A DNA stretch of 5,508 bases from JADGGV01 sp035715725 (GTDB lineage: Bacteria; Gemmatimonadota; Gemmatimonadetes; Longimicrobiales; RSA9). How positions within the stretch are numbered: position 1 is the first letter of the stretch; every line of letters starts with the position of its first letter. Shown here piece by piece: positions 1 through 5,020 of this stretch. The stretch spans positions 1 through 5,508 of the forward strand of contig DASTKT010000221.1 of NCBI GenBank assembly GCA_035715725.1. Direction: 5' to 3'. The notes beneath the pieces were generated by a model, which was given only the letters and a program-made list of their open reading frames with translations, searched no databases and had not been told where the DNA came from. The position numbers were made by a program, and so were the translations under genes.

Positions 1-87
1 GCCCCGGCCTTCGAGCGCGACCAGGGCCACACGGACCGCAGGCGAGAGCCGCTCGCCCGCCGCCTCGAGCTGATCCGCGATGCTCAC
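1..87 (-). CDS. N-terminal fragment of an unidentified protein (runs off left edge)
   Basis: An open minus-strand frame begins at a GTG (85-87) and stays open to the window edge. It encodes 29 residues beginning MSIADQLEAAGERLSP and continuing AVRVALVALEGRG. The amphipathic, Leu/Ala/Val-rich composition looks like genuine protein rather than random GC-rich translation. No good Shine-Dalgarno motif precedes the GTG, and a TTG at 94-96 is an alternative start. The frame is closed by a stop at 118-120, so the start must lie within about 30 bases. The gene would be divergent from the SnoaL-like gene, with about 220 bp between them. I do not recognise the family: too little is visible. The frame could also be a chance opening in GC-rich DNA. 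Confidence 0.35.
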   Translation of the reverse strand, partial: MSIADQLEAAGERLSPAVRVALVALEGRG

Positions 88-300
88 GCCCGCCAAAATG
101 CGGCGGCGGCGAGCCAGCTACCAGAGCGCTGAACGGTTACCATGACGGATCGATTGATGTCGCGTTGGGAATAGGGGGCGGGAAACGACCCGCGGGGAGC
201 GCCAGCGCACGGGCGCGGGTGCCGCGGGGGAGCGGCGCCCGGTCGGTGGACCGGGTGCTCGCGCGCAGGGCGCAGGACGAAACGGAACTCCAGATAGCCC

Positions 301-305
301 AGGAG
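301..305 (+). promoter_or_regulatory. Ribosome binding site of the SnoaL-like gene
   Basis: AGGAG lies 6 nt before the ATG at 312. It decides the start of the SnoaL-like gene. The same frame is open upstream to about 165, but that stretch translates to low-complexity Arg/Gly/Ala sequence with no comparable site. Confidence 0.6.
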
Positions 306-311
306 ATTGAT

Positions 312-677
312 ATGCCGAGCAAGGAGCGGGTGGAGCGGATGATCGCCACGGTCGAGGGCGGGGACATCGCGGGGGCGTTGGAGGAGTTCTATGCCCCGGA
401 CGTGGAGATGAGGGACAACAAGGCCGCGCCGATGGTGGGCCGGGCCGAGAACCTGGAGCGGGAGCGGGACTTCTTCGGCTCGATCCGGGTGAACGAGCAT
501 CGGGCGGTGCGCTACGTCGTGAGCGGCGACGACGTCGCCATCGACTGGGTCCTGGATTTCACGACGTCGGAGGGAGCGCGCTACCGGATGGAGCAGGTGG
601 CGTTCCAGCGGTGGGAGGGAGACCGGATCGCGCGCGAGCGGTTCTACTACGACTCCGCCACGCTCGAGCGGGTGTAG
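312..677 (+). CDS. SnoaL-like / NTF2-fold small protein
   Basis: This 121-residue protein has the size and layout of the SnoaL-like branch of the NTF2 superfamily, a cone-shaped alpha+beta barrel. An N-terminal helix (MPSKERVERMIATVEGGD, residues 1-18) leads to the typical 'ALEEFYAPDVEMRDN' segment (22-36), where the chain crosses into the first strand. 'MVGRAENLERERDFFGSI' (41-58) is the usual helix of the fold. Alternating strands follow: VRYVVSGDDVAIDWVLDFTT (66-85), YRMEQVAFQRWEGDRIARERFYYD (91-114). No signal peptide or membrane segment is seen, so it is probably cytoplasmic. Members include cyclases, isomerases, hydrolases and ligand-binding proteins, and the substrate cannot be read from sequence. 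The start was chosen at 312 because AGGAG lies 6 nt upstream. The gene stands alone and converges on the lytic transglycosylase gene. The fold is fairly certain; the function is unknown. Confidence 0.85.
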   Translation: MPSKERVERMIATVEGGDIAGALEEFYAPDVEMRDNKAAPMVGRAENLERERDFFGSIRVNEHRAVRYVVSGDDVAIDWVLDFTTSEGARYRMEQVAFQRWEGDRIARERFYYDSATLERV

Positions 678-697
678 GCGCCGGGCCGGGGGCCGCG

Positions 698-722
698 CCC
701 CGGCCGGTGCCGCCGGCCGGGG
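698..722. terminator. GC-rich hairpin after the SnoaL-like gene, possible terminator
   Basis: A perfect 10-bp stem (CCCCGGCCGG at 698-707 with its complement at 713-722) encloses a 5-nt loop, starting 20 nt after the SnoaL-like stop codon. An alternative 8-bp stem (684-691 with 698-705) uses the same bases and excludes it. There is no T-tract, so a canonical intrinsic terminator is not proven. The position between convergent genes fits transcription ending in either direction. Confidence 0.4.
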
Positions 723-778
723 AGCCGCTCCAATGTCCCGGTCGCGCGGCTCGCGCAGAACCTCGTGGAGCGGCTCCC
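720..778. repeat. 13-bp inverted repeat with 33-nt loop between convergent genes
   Basis: The 13-mer GGGAGCCGCTCCA (720-732) is matched by its perfect reverse complement at 766-778. Each arm is also close to self-complementary. It lies in the 170-bp gap between the convergent SnoaL-like and lytic transglycosylase genes. It may be a bidirectional terminator or a remnant of a small palindromic element. Confidence 0.5.
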
Positions 779-819
779 ACGGCGGCGCCTACCGTCTCGA
801 GCCGGTCCGGTTCCGCTGA

Positions 820-833
820 GCCGGGCCCCCGGC
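820..833 (-). terminator. Small hairpin after the lytic transglycosylase gene
   Basis: GCCGG (820-824) pairs with CCGGC (829-833) around a 4-nt loop. It sits 14 nt beyond the lytic transglycosylase stop codon on the minus strand. It is flanked by CCGCTGAG (813-820) and its complement CTCAGCGG (846-853), the latter overlapping the stop codon. There is no T-tract, and a chance hairpin is possible in such GC-rich DNA. Confidence 0.25.
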
Positions 834-846
834 CCTCGGTGGCGCC

Positions 847-1626
847 TCAGCGGGCGCCGCCGAGCACCTTCCCGGCGTAGCCGTTGTCCGGGTCGCCGCC
901 TCGCTTGAGGATGCGGTCCACCGTCCCCGGCCCCCGGTTGTACGCCGTCAGGCCGAGCTCGACATCGCCATCGTAGCGGTCGATCAGGTGCCGCAGGTAG
1001 CGGAAGCCGAGCTGCAGGTTCGTGCTCGGGCGCCGCAGGTCGCCCCTCGTCGTGCCCGGCTCGAGCCAGGCCGCCGTCCGCGGCATCAGCTGCGAGAGCC
1101 CCACCGCCCCCACCGAGCTCGTCGCCGAGTTCCGGAACCCGCTCTCCGTGGCCACCAGCCCGAACGCGACGTCGGTGTCGATCCCGTTCGCGGCCGCCGC
1201 CCGCGCGATCTGCTTCGCGAGCCCGTCGGACACGCGGAAGCCCTTCCGCTCGAAGTGCGAGGCCAGCTCCGCCGCCTCCTTCTCGGGCGACGGCGGCTCC
1301 GGCGCCGGCGGCGTGGGCGGCTTCGGCGCGGCCACGGCCGGCGCCACCGCCGGGGCGGGCGCGGCGGCCAGCGGCGCGACGGGCTTGGCCCCCGTCACCC
1401 ATGTGAACAACAGCGCCGGCAGCGCCACTCCGGTGCCGACCAGGAGCTGGACGAGCCGCGGCGACCGCTCCCGCGCACCGGCCCAGCGTGCGCCCACCTC
1501 GCGGGCGAATCCGGCGAATCCGGCGAACTTGCGATCCGTCCTGGCGGCCGTGCGATCCGTCTCGGCGGGTCTGCCATCCGTCGCGGCGGCCCTGCGATCC
1601 GTCATGGCGGGTCTGCGTTCCGTCAT
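847..1626 (-). CDS. Membrane-anchored lytic transglycosylase (SLT domain)
   Basis: This 259-residue protein probably cleaves the glycan strands of peptidoglycan in the periplasm, leaving 1,6-anhydro ends. The C-terminal half (about 130-259) has the Slt-type motifs in order: 'ATESGFRNSA' with the catalytic Glu161, 'GAVGLSQLMPRTA' (173-185), 'NLQLGFRYLRHLIDRYDGD' (203-221) and 'LTAYNRGPG' (226-234). One membrane helix (LVQLLVGTGVALPALLFTWV, 58-77) follows a basic segment, suggesting type II insertion with the N-terminus inside. A Pro/Ala linker (81-114) separates it from the catalytic domain. The first 35 residues are five degenerate heptads of the form xTDRRxA, which are not a usual part of the family. 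The ATG at 1626 has GGAGG 4 nt upstream. A second in-frame ATG at 1605 begins heptad 2 and is the alternative start. No obvious partner gene is adjacent. Confidence 0.93.
   Translation of the reverse strand: MTERRPAMTDRRAAATDGRPAETDRTAARTDRKFAGFAGFAREVGARWAGARERSPRLVQLLVGTGVALPALLFTWVTGAKPVAPLAAAPAPAVAPAVAAPKPPTPPAPEPPSPEKEAAELASHFERKGFRVSDGLAKQIARAAAANGIDTDVAFGLVATESGFRNSATSSVGAVGLSQLMPRTAAWLEPGTTRGDLRRPSTNLQLGFRYLRHLIDRYDGDVELGLTAYNRGPGTVDRILKRGGDPDNGYAGKVLGGAR
1504..1530 (-). repeat. 9-bp tandem repeat encoding (K/G)FA triplets
   Basis: Three near-identical 9-mers (GGCGAATCC, GGCGAATCC, GGCGAACTT on the plus strand) encode KFA-GFA-GFA at the end of the heptad block of the lytic transglycosylase. 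This is a second, shorter-period expansion directly abutting and slightly overlapping the 21-bp repeats. Confidence 0.6.
1522..1626 (-). repeat. Five 21-bp tandem repeats at the 5' end of the lytic transglycosylase gene
   Basis: Five 21-bp units (1606-1626, 1585-1605, 1564-1584, 1543-1563, 1522-1542 in reading order) encode MTERRPA, MTDRRAA, ATDGRPA, ETDRTAA and RTDRKFA. The conserved plus-strand core is about ATCCGTC followed by GGCGG. Because 21 is a multiple of 3, copy-number change would keep the reading frame. Confidence 0.75.
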
Positions 1627-1630
1627 CGAA

Positions 1631-1635
1631 CCTCC
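1631..1635 (-). promoter_or_regulatory. Ribosome binding site of the lytic transglycosylase gene
   Basis: CCTCC on the plus strand reads GGAGG on the minus strand, 4 nt before the ATG at 1626. It supports translation beginning with the first heptad repeat rather than at the downstream in-frame ATG (1605). Confidence 0.6.
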
Positions 1636-1727
1636 GATTCCAGAGCGTCCATCGTCTGACGATCAGCGCGCACACCGGTCCACGCGCGGGCACCGTGAGG
1701 TGCGCGCGGATTCTTGTGTGCCCTGTC

Positions 1728-1754
1728 GTAACATGAAGCGTTGTCATGAGTTAC
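1728..1754. promoter_or_regulatory. Interrupted dyad, candidate operator
   Basis: GTAAC-ATGA (1728-1736) faces TCAT-GA-GTTAC (1744-1754). Both arm segments are perfectly complementary, with a 2-nt bulge and a 7-nt centre. It lies in the most AT-rich part of the window, about 100 bp upstream of the lytic transglycosylase start. It could be a regulator site or part of a promoter region. No clear -35/-10 pair was found nearby, and the regulator is unknown. Confidence 0.25.
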
Positions 1755-2043
1755 CGATGTGTCCACGAAAGGGTCCATCCCCGGGCGACCCGTTGCGCCC
1801 GTTCGCTCCCGGCGGTCGCCGGGGCCGTGCGTGCCGTGCGCCTTCGGGGCGGATCCGGCCCCGCGGCGAGGCATAGGAGTTCGGGACGCGGCGTCGCGGT
1901 ATGCGACGGAGGCGGCGGTGGGGGCGCGGGGGGTTCGAGCTGCCGGGCTCGCGGAGCCGTGGGGCTCTGTGCGCGGGAAGTGTTGGCGGCCGATTGGCGG
2001 GTCGACCCGTCGGCGCGTCGGCCGGCGGAACCGAAGGGGTCGT

Positions 2044-2095
2044 CCGGCCGCCGGGAGCGTGCGGCGCCGGCCGCCGGGAGCGTGCGGCGCCGGCC
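2044..2095. repeat. 23-bp tandem duplication in the intergenic region
   Basis: A 23-bp unit (2044-2066) is repeated perfectly at 2067-2089, and the first 6 bases of a third copy follow (2090-2095). The unit is about 87% G+C and contains GCCGCCGGGAGCGTGCGG. A perfect duplication in non-coding DNA suggests recent replication slippage. Confidence 0.75.
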
Positions 2096-2197
2096 CTCGG
2101 TACCTGCCGCCGGTATCGTGGGCGTGCCGGCCGGCGGTAGCTTCGGTTCCCGGCGCGGCGCGGTTCCGGTGGGGGGCCGCGGGTGGGGCGTCGGGCG

Positions 2198-2227
2198 TTA
2201 ACGGATCGGCGGGGGTATCCGTCTACT
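2198..2227 (+). promoter_or_regulatory. Possible promoter directly before the sigma-factor gene
   Basis: TTAACG (2198-2203) and TCTACT (2222-2227), separated by 18 bp, each match 4 of 6 positions of the housekeeping -35 and -10 consensus. The -10-like box ends 8 nt before the sigma ATG, so transcription would start at or next to the start codon. A 6-bp dyad (ACGGAT 2201-2206, ATCCGT 2217-2222) lies between the boxes. The match is weak; an ECF-type autoregulated promoter could not be recognised. Confidence 0.2.
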
Positions 2228-2235
2228 GATCGAGC

Positions 2236-2781
2236 ATGACGGACAGCGATGAAGTTCTCGTCGGGCGGGCCCGTCAGGGCGATGCCGAAGCGTTCGAGGC
2301 CCTGGTGCGGAGACACCTGCGGTCGGCGTATGCGATGGCGCTGTCACGCGTGCGGGACGCGGCGGATGCGGAGGATGTGGCGCAGGATGCGTTCGTGACG
2401 GCGCTGCAGAAGCTCGAGGAGTGCCGGAACCCGGCGCAGTTCGGGTCGTGGCTGCTGACGATCGTGCGGAACAAGGCGATGGATCTCCATCGGTACCGGT
2501 CGGTTCGGGACGCGCTTCCGCTGGATGAGGCGAGCGGGGTCTCGGACGGTGCGAGTCCGCAGCGGGACGCGGAGCGGTCGGAGCTGCGGGAGGACCTGCT
2601 GACGGCGCTGGACGTTCTCACGCCGCTGCAGCGGGAGGTGATCCTGCTGTACGACATAGAAGGGTGGAGCCACAAGGAGATCTCGCAGAAGCTGGGCGTG
2701 AGCGAGGGCTCGGCGCGGGTTCATCTGCACAACGCGCGCAAGGCCTTGAGGGAACGATTGGCCGAGCGACACAGGGAGTGA
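2236..2781 (+). CDS. ECF-family RNA polymerase sigma factor
   Basis: This 181-residue protein has the two-domain build of an ECF (group 4, RpoE-like) sigma factor, which directs RNA polymerase to stress or transport promoters. Region 2 (about 17-90) contains 'DAEAFEALVRRHLRSAYAMA', the core-binding 'DAEDVAQDAFVTALQKL' (44-60) and the -10 recognition segment 'FGSWLLTIVRNKAMDLHR' (69-86). A charged linker (91-118) follows. Region 4 (about 121-174) holds 'LTPLQREVILLYDIEGWSHKEIS' leading to the -35-binding helix-turn-helix 'QKLGVSEGSARVHLHNARKAL' (151-171). Region 3 is absent, as expected. The ATG at 2236 lacks a clear Shine-Dalgarno motif, unlike its neighbours, so leaderless initiation is possible. 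The stop is 2 nt before the next start, which points to coupled expression with its probable anti-sigma partner. Confidence 0.96.
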   Translation: MTDSDEVLVGRARQGDAEAFEALVRRHLRSAYAMALSRVRDAADAEDVAQDAFVTALQKLEECRNPAQFGSWLLTIVRNKAMDLHRYRSVRDALPLDEASGVSDGASPQRDAERSELREDLLTALDVLTPLQREVILLYDIEGWSHKEISQKLGVSEGSARVHLHNARKALRERLAERHRE

Positions 2782-2783
2782 GT

Positions 2784-3155
2784 ATGGAGTTCGGAGAGTA
2801 TTTCCGGGATCTGGCGCGGCTGGACCCGCGCGAGGATCCGGAGCGCTGGGAGCGCATGGTCGCGGCGATCATGGCCGCGGCGCAGCCGGAGCTGGCGCGC
2901 CGGGCGGCGCGGCCGGACCCGGGGCTGACGCAGCTCCTGTCGAGCTGGGTGCGCCCGGCGCTCTCCGCGGCGGCGGCGCTGGCGGCGATGGCGGCGACGG
3001 TGCTGCTGCTGCAGCGGCAGCCGGCCGTGGCACAGGCGTCGGCGACGACGCTGAACGCGCTCGGCTACCCGGAGACGGTGGCGACGTACGTGGAGACCGG
3101 GCAGGCGCGGTCGCTGGACGAGCTGACGGTGGCGCTGGAAGGGGTGAATCCATGA
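2784..3155 (+). CDS. Small single-pass membrane protein, probable anti-sigma factor
   Basis: The 123-residue product starts MEFGEYFRDLARLD. It has an acidic/basic N-terminal cytoplasmic segment of about 55 residues, containing a possible helix 'ERWERMVAAIMAAAQPELARR' (20-40). One membrane helix follows (about 58-76, ALSAAAALAAMAATVLLL). A short periplasmic tail ends in 'LDELTVALEGVNP'. Position directly after the sigma gene (2-nt gap, AGGGAG 5 nt before the ATG) and the topology fit a membrane-tethered anti-sigma factor that holds the sigma until a signal arrives. There is no HxxxCxxC zinc motif and not a single Cys, so it is not a classical ZAS-domain protein. Its frame is open further upstream inside the sigma gene, but that part is a shadow. 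The role is inferred from context, not from a recognised domain. Confidence 0.75.
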   Translation: MEFGEYFRDLARLDPREDPERWERMVAAIMAAAQPELARRAARPDPGLTQLLSSWVRPALSAAAALAAMAATVLLLQRQPAVAQASATTLNALGYPETVATYVETGQARSLDELTVALEGVNP

Positions 3156-3616
3156 CGACGACGAAGCAGGGCCCGTTCGGCCGGGCGCGGCTGCTGGCGC
3201 TGGCGATCCTGGTGGTCACGTTCGTGGCCGGGGCGCTGGCCGGCGCGGCGGTGACCCGGGTCGTGAACGCAGAGGGCTCGCGCCGGGGCGGTCCGCCGAT
3301 CCCGCCGCGGACGTCGGTGTTCGCGCCGGGGAGCCCGCTCGCCGAGCGGCTGAATGTGACGGACGCGCAGCGGGCGCAGATCGAGGCGATCGTGGCGCGG
3401 GAGCGGCCGCGGGCGGACTCGGTGGCGCGGCAGCTCCGGGAGCGCCTCCGGGCGACGTTCGATTCGACGAACGCGCAGATCCGGACGGTGCTGACGCCGG
3501 AGCAGCGGGTGGAGTTCGACCGGTTCCTGGCGGAGCGCCGGGCGCGGATGCACGAGCGCTTCGGCGGCCGGCCGGACGGCGAGCGGCACGGCAGGCGGGG
3601 CGACGATCGACACTGA
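3152..3616 (+). CDS. Membrane-anchored Spy/CpxP-like periplasmic protein (metal-resistance type)
   Basis: This 154-residue protein overlaps the preceding gene by 4 nt (ATGA). A basic N-terminus and one hydrophobic segment (13-35, RLLALAILVVTFVAGALAGAAVT) anchor or export it. A Pro-rich stretch (45-62) leads to an all-helical region with two LTxxQ-like motifs: 'LNVTDAQRAQIEAI' (67-80) and 'LTPEQRVEFDRFLAER' (114-129). These are joined by an Arg-rich helix (82-105). This is the pattern of Spy/CpxP and CnrX-like 'heavy-metal resistance' proteins, which act as periplasmic chaperones or sensors. The tail (130-154) is rich in Arg, Gly and His (H134, H146, H154), possibly metal-binding. In this position it may relay envelope or metal stress to the anti-sigma protein; that is inference. 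No catalytic residues are expected. Confidence 0.85.
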   Translation: MTTTKQGPFGRARLLALAILVVTFVAGALAGAAVTRVVNAEGSRRGGPPIPPRTSVFAPGSPLAERLNVTDAQRAQIEAIVARERPRADSVARQLRERLRATFDSTNAQIRTVLTPEQRVEFDRFLAERRARMHERFGGRPDGERHGRRGDDRH

Positions 3617-3636
3617 GGAGCGGATCACGGCCAAAT

Positions 3637-3640
3637 GAGG
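3637..3640 (+). promoter_or_regulatory. Ribosome binding site favouring the TolC start at 3647
   Basis: GAGG lies 6 nt before the ATG at 3647. The earlier in-frame ATG (3635) has its AGGAG (3616-3620) at a poor distance of 14 nt. Further in-frame ATGs at 3653 and 3665 are also possible, so the exact start is open by up to ten residues. All choices keep the signal peptide. Confidence 0.4.
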
Positions 3641-3646
3641 TTCGAG

Positions 3647-5020
3647 ATGCGAATGGACGAGACGATGCGCGGGCGAGGCGCCCTGGCGGGCCTGCTGTTC
3701 GGGGCCGCGCTGGTCGTGACCTCCCCGCGTCTGGCCGCGGCGCAGCAGCCGGCCGCGGCGAAGCAGGCGCCCGCGGCGGCGCAGCAGCCGGCCGCGCCCG
3801 AGAGCGTGACGCTGGAGCAGGCGGTCCGGCTGGCGCTGGAGCACAGCCCGACCATGGTGCAGGCGGAGGGTGGGATCCGGAACGCGGACGCGGCGCAGCG
3901 GAGCGCGGTCGGCGCGTTCCTGCCGAGCCTGTCGCTGTCGGCGGGGAGCTCGCTGGCGAGCAGCGACCGCTACAACTCGGCGACGAACACCGTGATCAGC
4001 GGCGCCTCGCGTCGCTCGTACAACGCCGGCGTGTCCAGCTCGGTGGACCTCTACACGGGCGGGCGGCACACGGCGGAGCTGAACCGCGCGAAGGCGAACG
4101 GCGACGCGGCGGACGCGAACCTCGTCGCCCAGCGCTTCTCGGTGACGCTCCAGGCGCAGAACGCGTTCTTCGACGTGCTGCGGGCGGGCGAGCTGGCGCG
4201 GGTGGCGCAGTCGCAGCTGCAGACGGCGCAGGAGGGGCAGGCGGCGGCGGAGCAGCGCCTGAAGGTCGGCTCGGCCACGCGCTCCGACGTGCTGCGCTCC
4301 CAGCTCGCGGTGACGCAGGCGAAGCAGGCGCTGAGCCAGGCGCAGTCGCAGGAGCGCGCGGCGCAGTTCGCGCTCGGCCGGCTGGTCGGCACGACCGCGC
4401 CCGTCGCCGCGACGGCGCCGCCGTCGCTGGAGCCGAAGCCGCTGGCGATCCCGCCGGAGGAGCTCGCGGCCATGGTGCAGTCGCAGGCGCCGGTCGTGAC
4501 GGCCGCGGCGGCCGACGTGAAGGCCGGCCAGGCGGGCGTGAAGGTGGCCCGGGCGCAGTACCTCCCGACGCTGCGGCTCTCGGGCGGCTACAACTGGCTG
4601 AACCAGCAGTTCGGCTTCGACAACCTGCAGGGGAGCTGGAGCGTGGGGCTGGGCATCTCGCTCCCCGTCTTCAACGGCTTCCAGCGCGAGCAGCAGGTCG
4701 AGCAGGCGAGCGTGCAGGAGGACGTGGCCCGGGCGCAGCTCGAGGACGCGCAGCGCGGCGTGCGCGCGGACCTGGAGAAGGCGCTGGCCGGGCTGAGCAA
4801 CGCCGAGCAGCAGATCGAGCTGAGCCAGCAGGCGGTGCAGGTCGCCGAGGAGGACCTCCGCGTGCAGCGCGAGCGCTACCGGCTCGGCGCCTCCACGATC
4901 CTGGACCAGGTCACCTCGCAGCAGAACCTGGCCGAGGCGCAGAAGAACCTGGTGAACGCGCGCTACGACTACCAGATCGCGCGGGCGCAGGTCGAGGCGC
5001 TGGTCGGGAGGTCGCTGTGA
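3647..5020 (+). CDS. TolC-family outer-membrane efflux protein
   Basis: From the 3647 start this is a 457-residue outer-membrane factor, normal for the family. It would form a trimeric channel through the outer membrane and periplasm for a tripartite exporter. A signal peptide (1-32, hydrophobic core ALAGLLFGAALVV, cleavage likely after LAAA) is followed by a Gln/Ala/Pro-rich stretch (33-51). The two homologous OEP halves start at 'VTLEQAVRLALEHSPTM' (54-70) and near 271. Each has a strand motif (GAFLPSLSLSAG at 89-100; AQYLPTLRLSGGY at 303-315) and a long coiled-coil hairpin ('RLKVGSATRSDVLRSQLAVTQA' at 204-225; 'RYRLGASTILDQVTSQQNLAEA' at 410-431). 'LPVFNGFQREQQVEQA' (339-354) matches the conserved equatorial region. 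The start at 3647 was chosen for GAGG 6 nt upstream; ATG at 3635 is the alternative. Its stop overlaps the ABC start (GTGA). Confidence 0.95.
   Translation: MRMDETMRGRGALAGLLFGAALVVTSPRLAAAQQPAAAKQAPAAAQQPAAPESVTLEQAVRLALEHSPTMVQAEGGIRNADAAQRSAVGAFLPSLSLSAGSSLASSDRYNSATNTVISGASRRSYNAGVSSSVDLYTGGRHTAELNRAKANGDAADANLVAQRFSVTLQAQNAFFDVLRAGELARVAQSQLQTAQEGQAAAEQRLKVGSATRSDVLRSQLAVTQAKQALSQAQSQERAAQFALGRLVGTTAPVAATAPPSLEPKPLAIPPEELAAMVQSQAPVVTAAAADVKAGQAGVKVARAQYLPTLRLSGGYNWLNQQFGFDNLQGSWSVGLGISLPVFNGFQREQQVEQASVQEDVARAQLEDAQRGVRADLEKALAGLSNAEQQIELSQQAVQVAEEDLRVQRERYRLGASTILDQVTSQQNLAEAQKNLVNARYDYQIARAQVEALVGRSL
3739..3796 (+). repeat. 19-bp direct repeat, 39-bp period, after the TolC signal peptide
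   Basis: A 19-bp sequence beginning GGCGCAGCAGCC occurs at 3739-3757 and again at 3778-3796. It encodes the two AAAQQPAA segments flanking the signal-peptide cleavage site. The 39-bp period equals 13 codons, consistent with an in-frame duplication that lengthened the mature N-terminus. Confidence 0.6.
5006..5011 (+). promoter_or_regulatory. Ribosome binding site that fixes the ABC ATPase start at GTG 5017
   Basis: GGGAGG lies 5 nt before GTG at 5017-5019, whose last two bases begin the TolC stop codon (GTGA overlap). This is the best start signal in the operon. No in-frame ATG occurs before the Walker A region, and the only other GTG upstream of the ATPase fold (5074) has no such site. Confidence 0.65.

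Larger units (their letters stand above)
1627..2235. other. Long intergenic region without a convincing gene
   Basis: This is the spacer between the lytic transglycosylase (leftward) and the sigma-factor operon (rightward), and it must contain both promoters. The first part includes a locally AT-richer stretch (about 1708-1768) with an interrupted dyad. From about 1770 to 2220 the sequence is extremely GC-rich. Open plus-strand frames there (1746-2201 and 1759-2229) translate to Gly/Arg/Ala low-complexity sequence with no recognisable fold, so I regard them as non-coding. Repeats inside include a 23-bp tandem duplication (2044-2089) and the 10-bp inverted repeat GGAACCGAAG at 2027-2036 with 2141-2150. 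Confidence 0.6.

Noticed and set aside
165..311. In-frame upstream extension of the SnoaL-like protein
   Set aside because: The extra 49 residues are low-complexity and unlike the family. AGGAG immediately before the ATG at 312 gives a family-typical start.
647..1747. 366-codon open minus-strand frame covering the lytic transglycosylase region
   Set aside because: It translates to Arg/Gly/Ala-rich low-complexity sequence, while the overlapping frame at 847-1626 has clear SLT motifs and a good ribosome binding site. It is a GC-driven shadow.
2044..2095. CRISPR-like array
   Set aside because: There are only two tandem copies with no spacers between them, so this is a simple duplication.
1746..2229. 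Two overlapping plus-strand open frames in the long spacer
   Set aside because: Both are Gly/Arg/Ala low-complexity products of very GC-rich DNA, without a credible ribosome binding site or recognisable fold. Neither frame stands out over the other.
1744..2316. 190-codon minus-strand open frame over the spacer and the 5' end of the sigma gene
   Set aside because: It is Pro/Arg-rich, overlaps the start of a certain gene and shows no motif.
2664..2783. Upstream extension of the anti-sigma candidate inside the sigma gene
   Set aside because: The frame is open only because it shadows sigma region 4. The ATG at 2784 has a ribosome binding site and starts 2 nt after the sigma stop.
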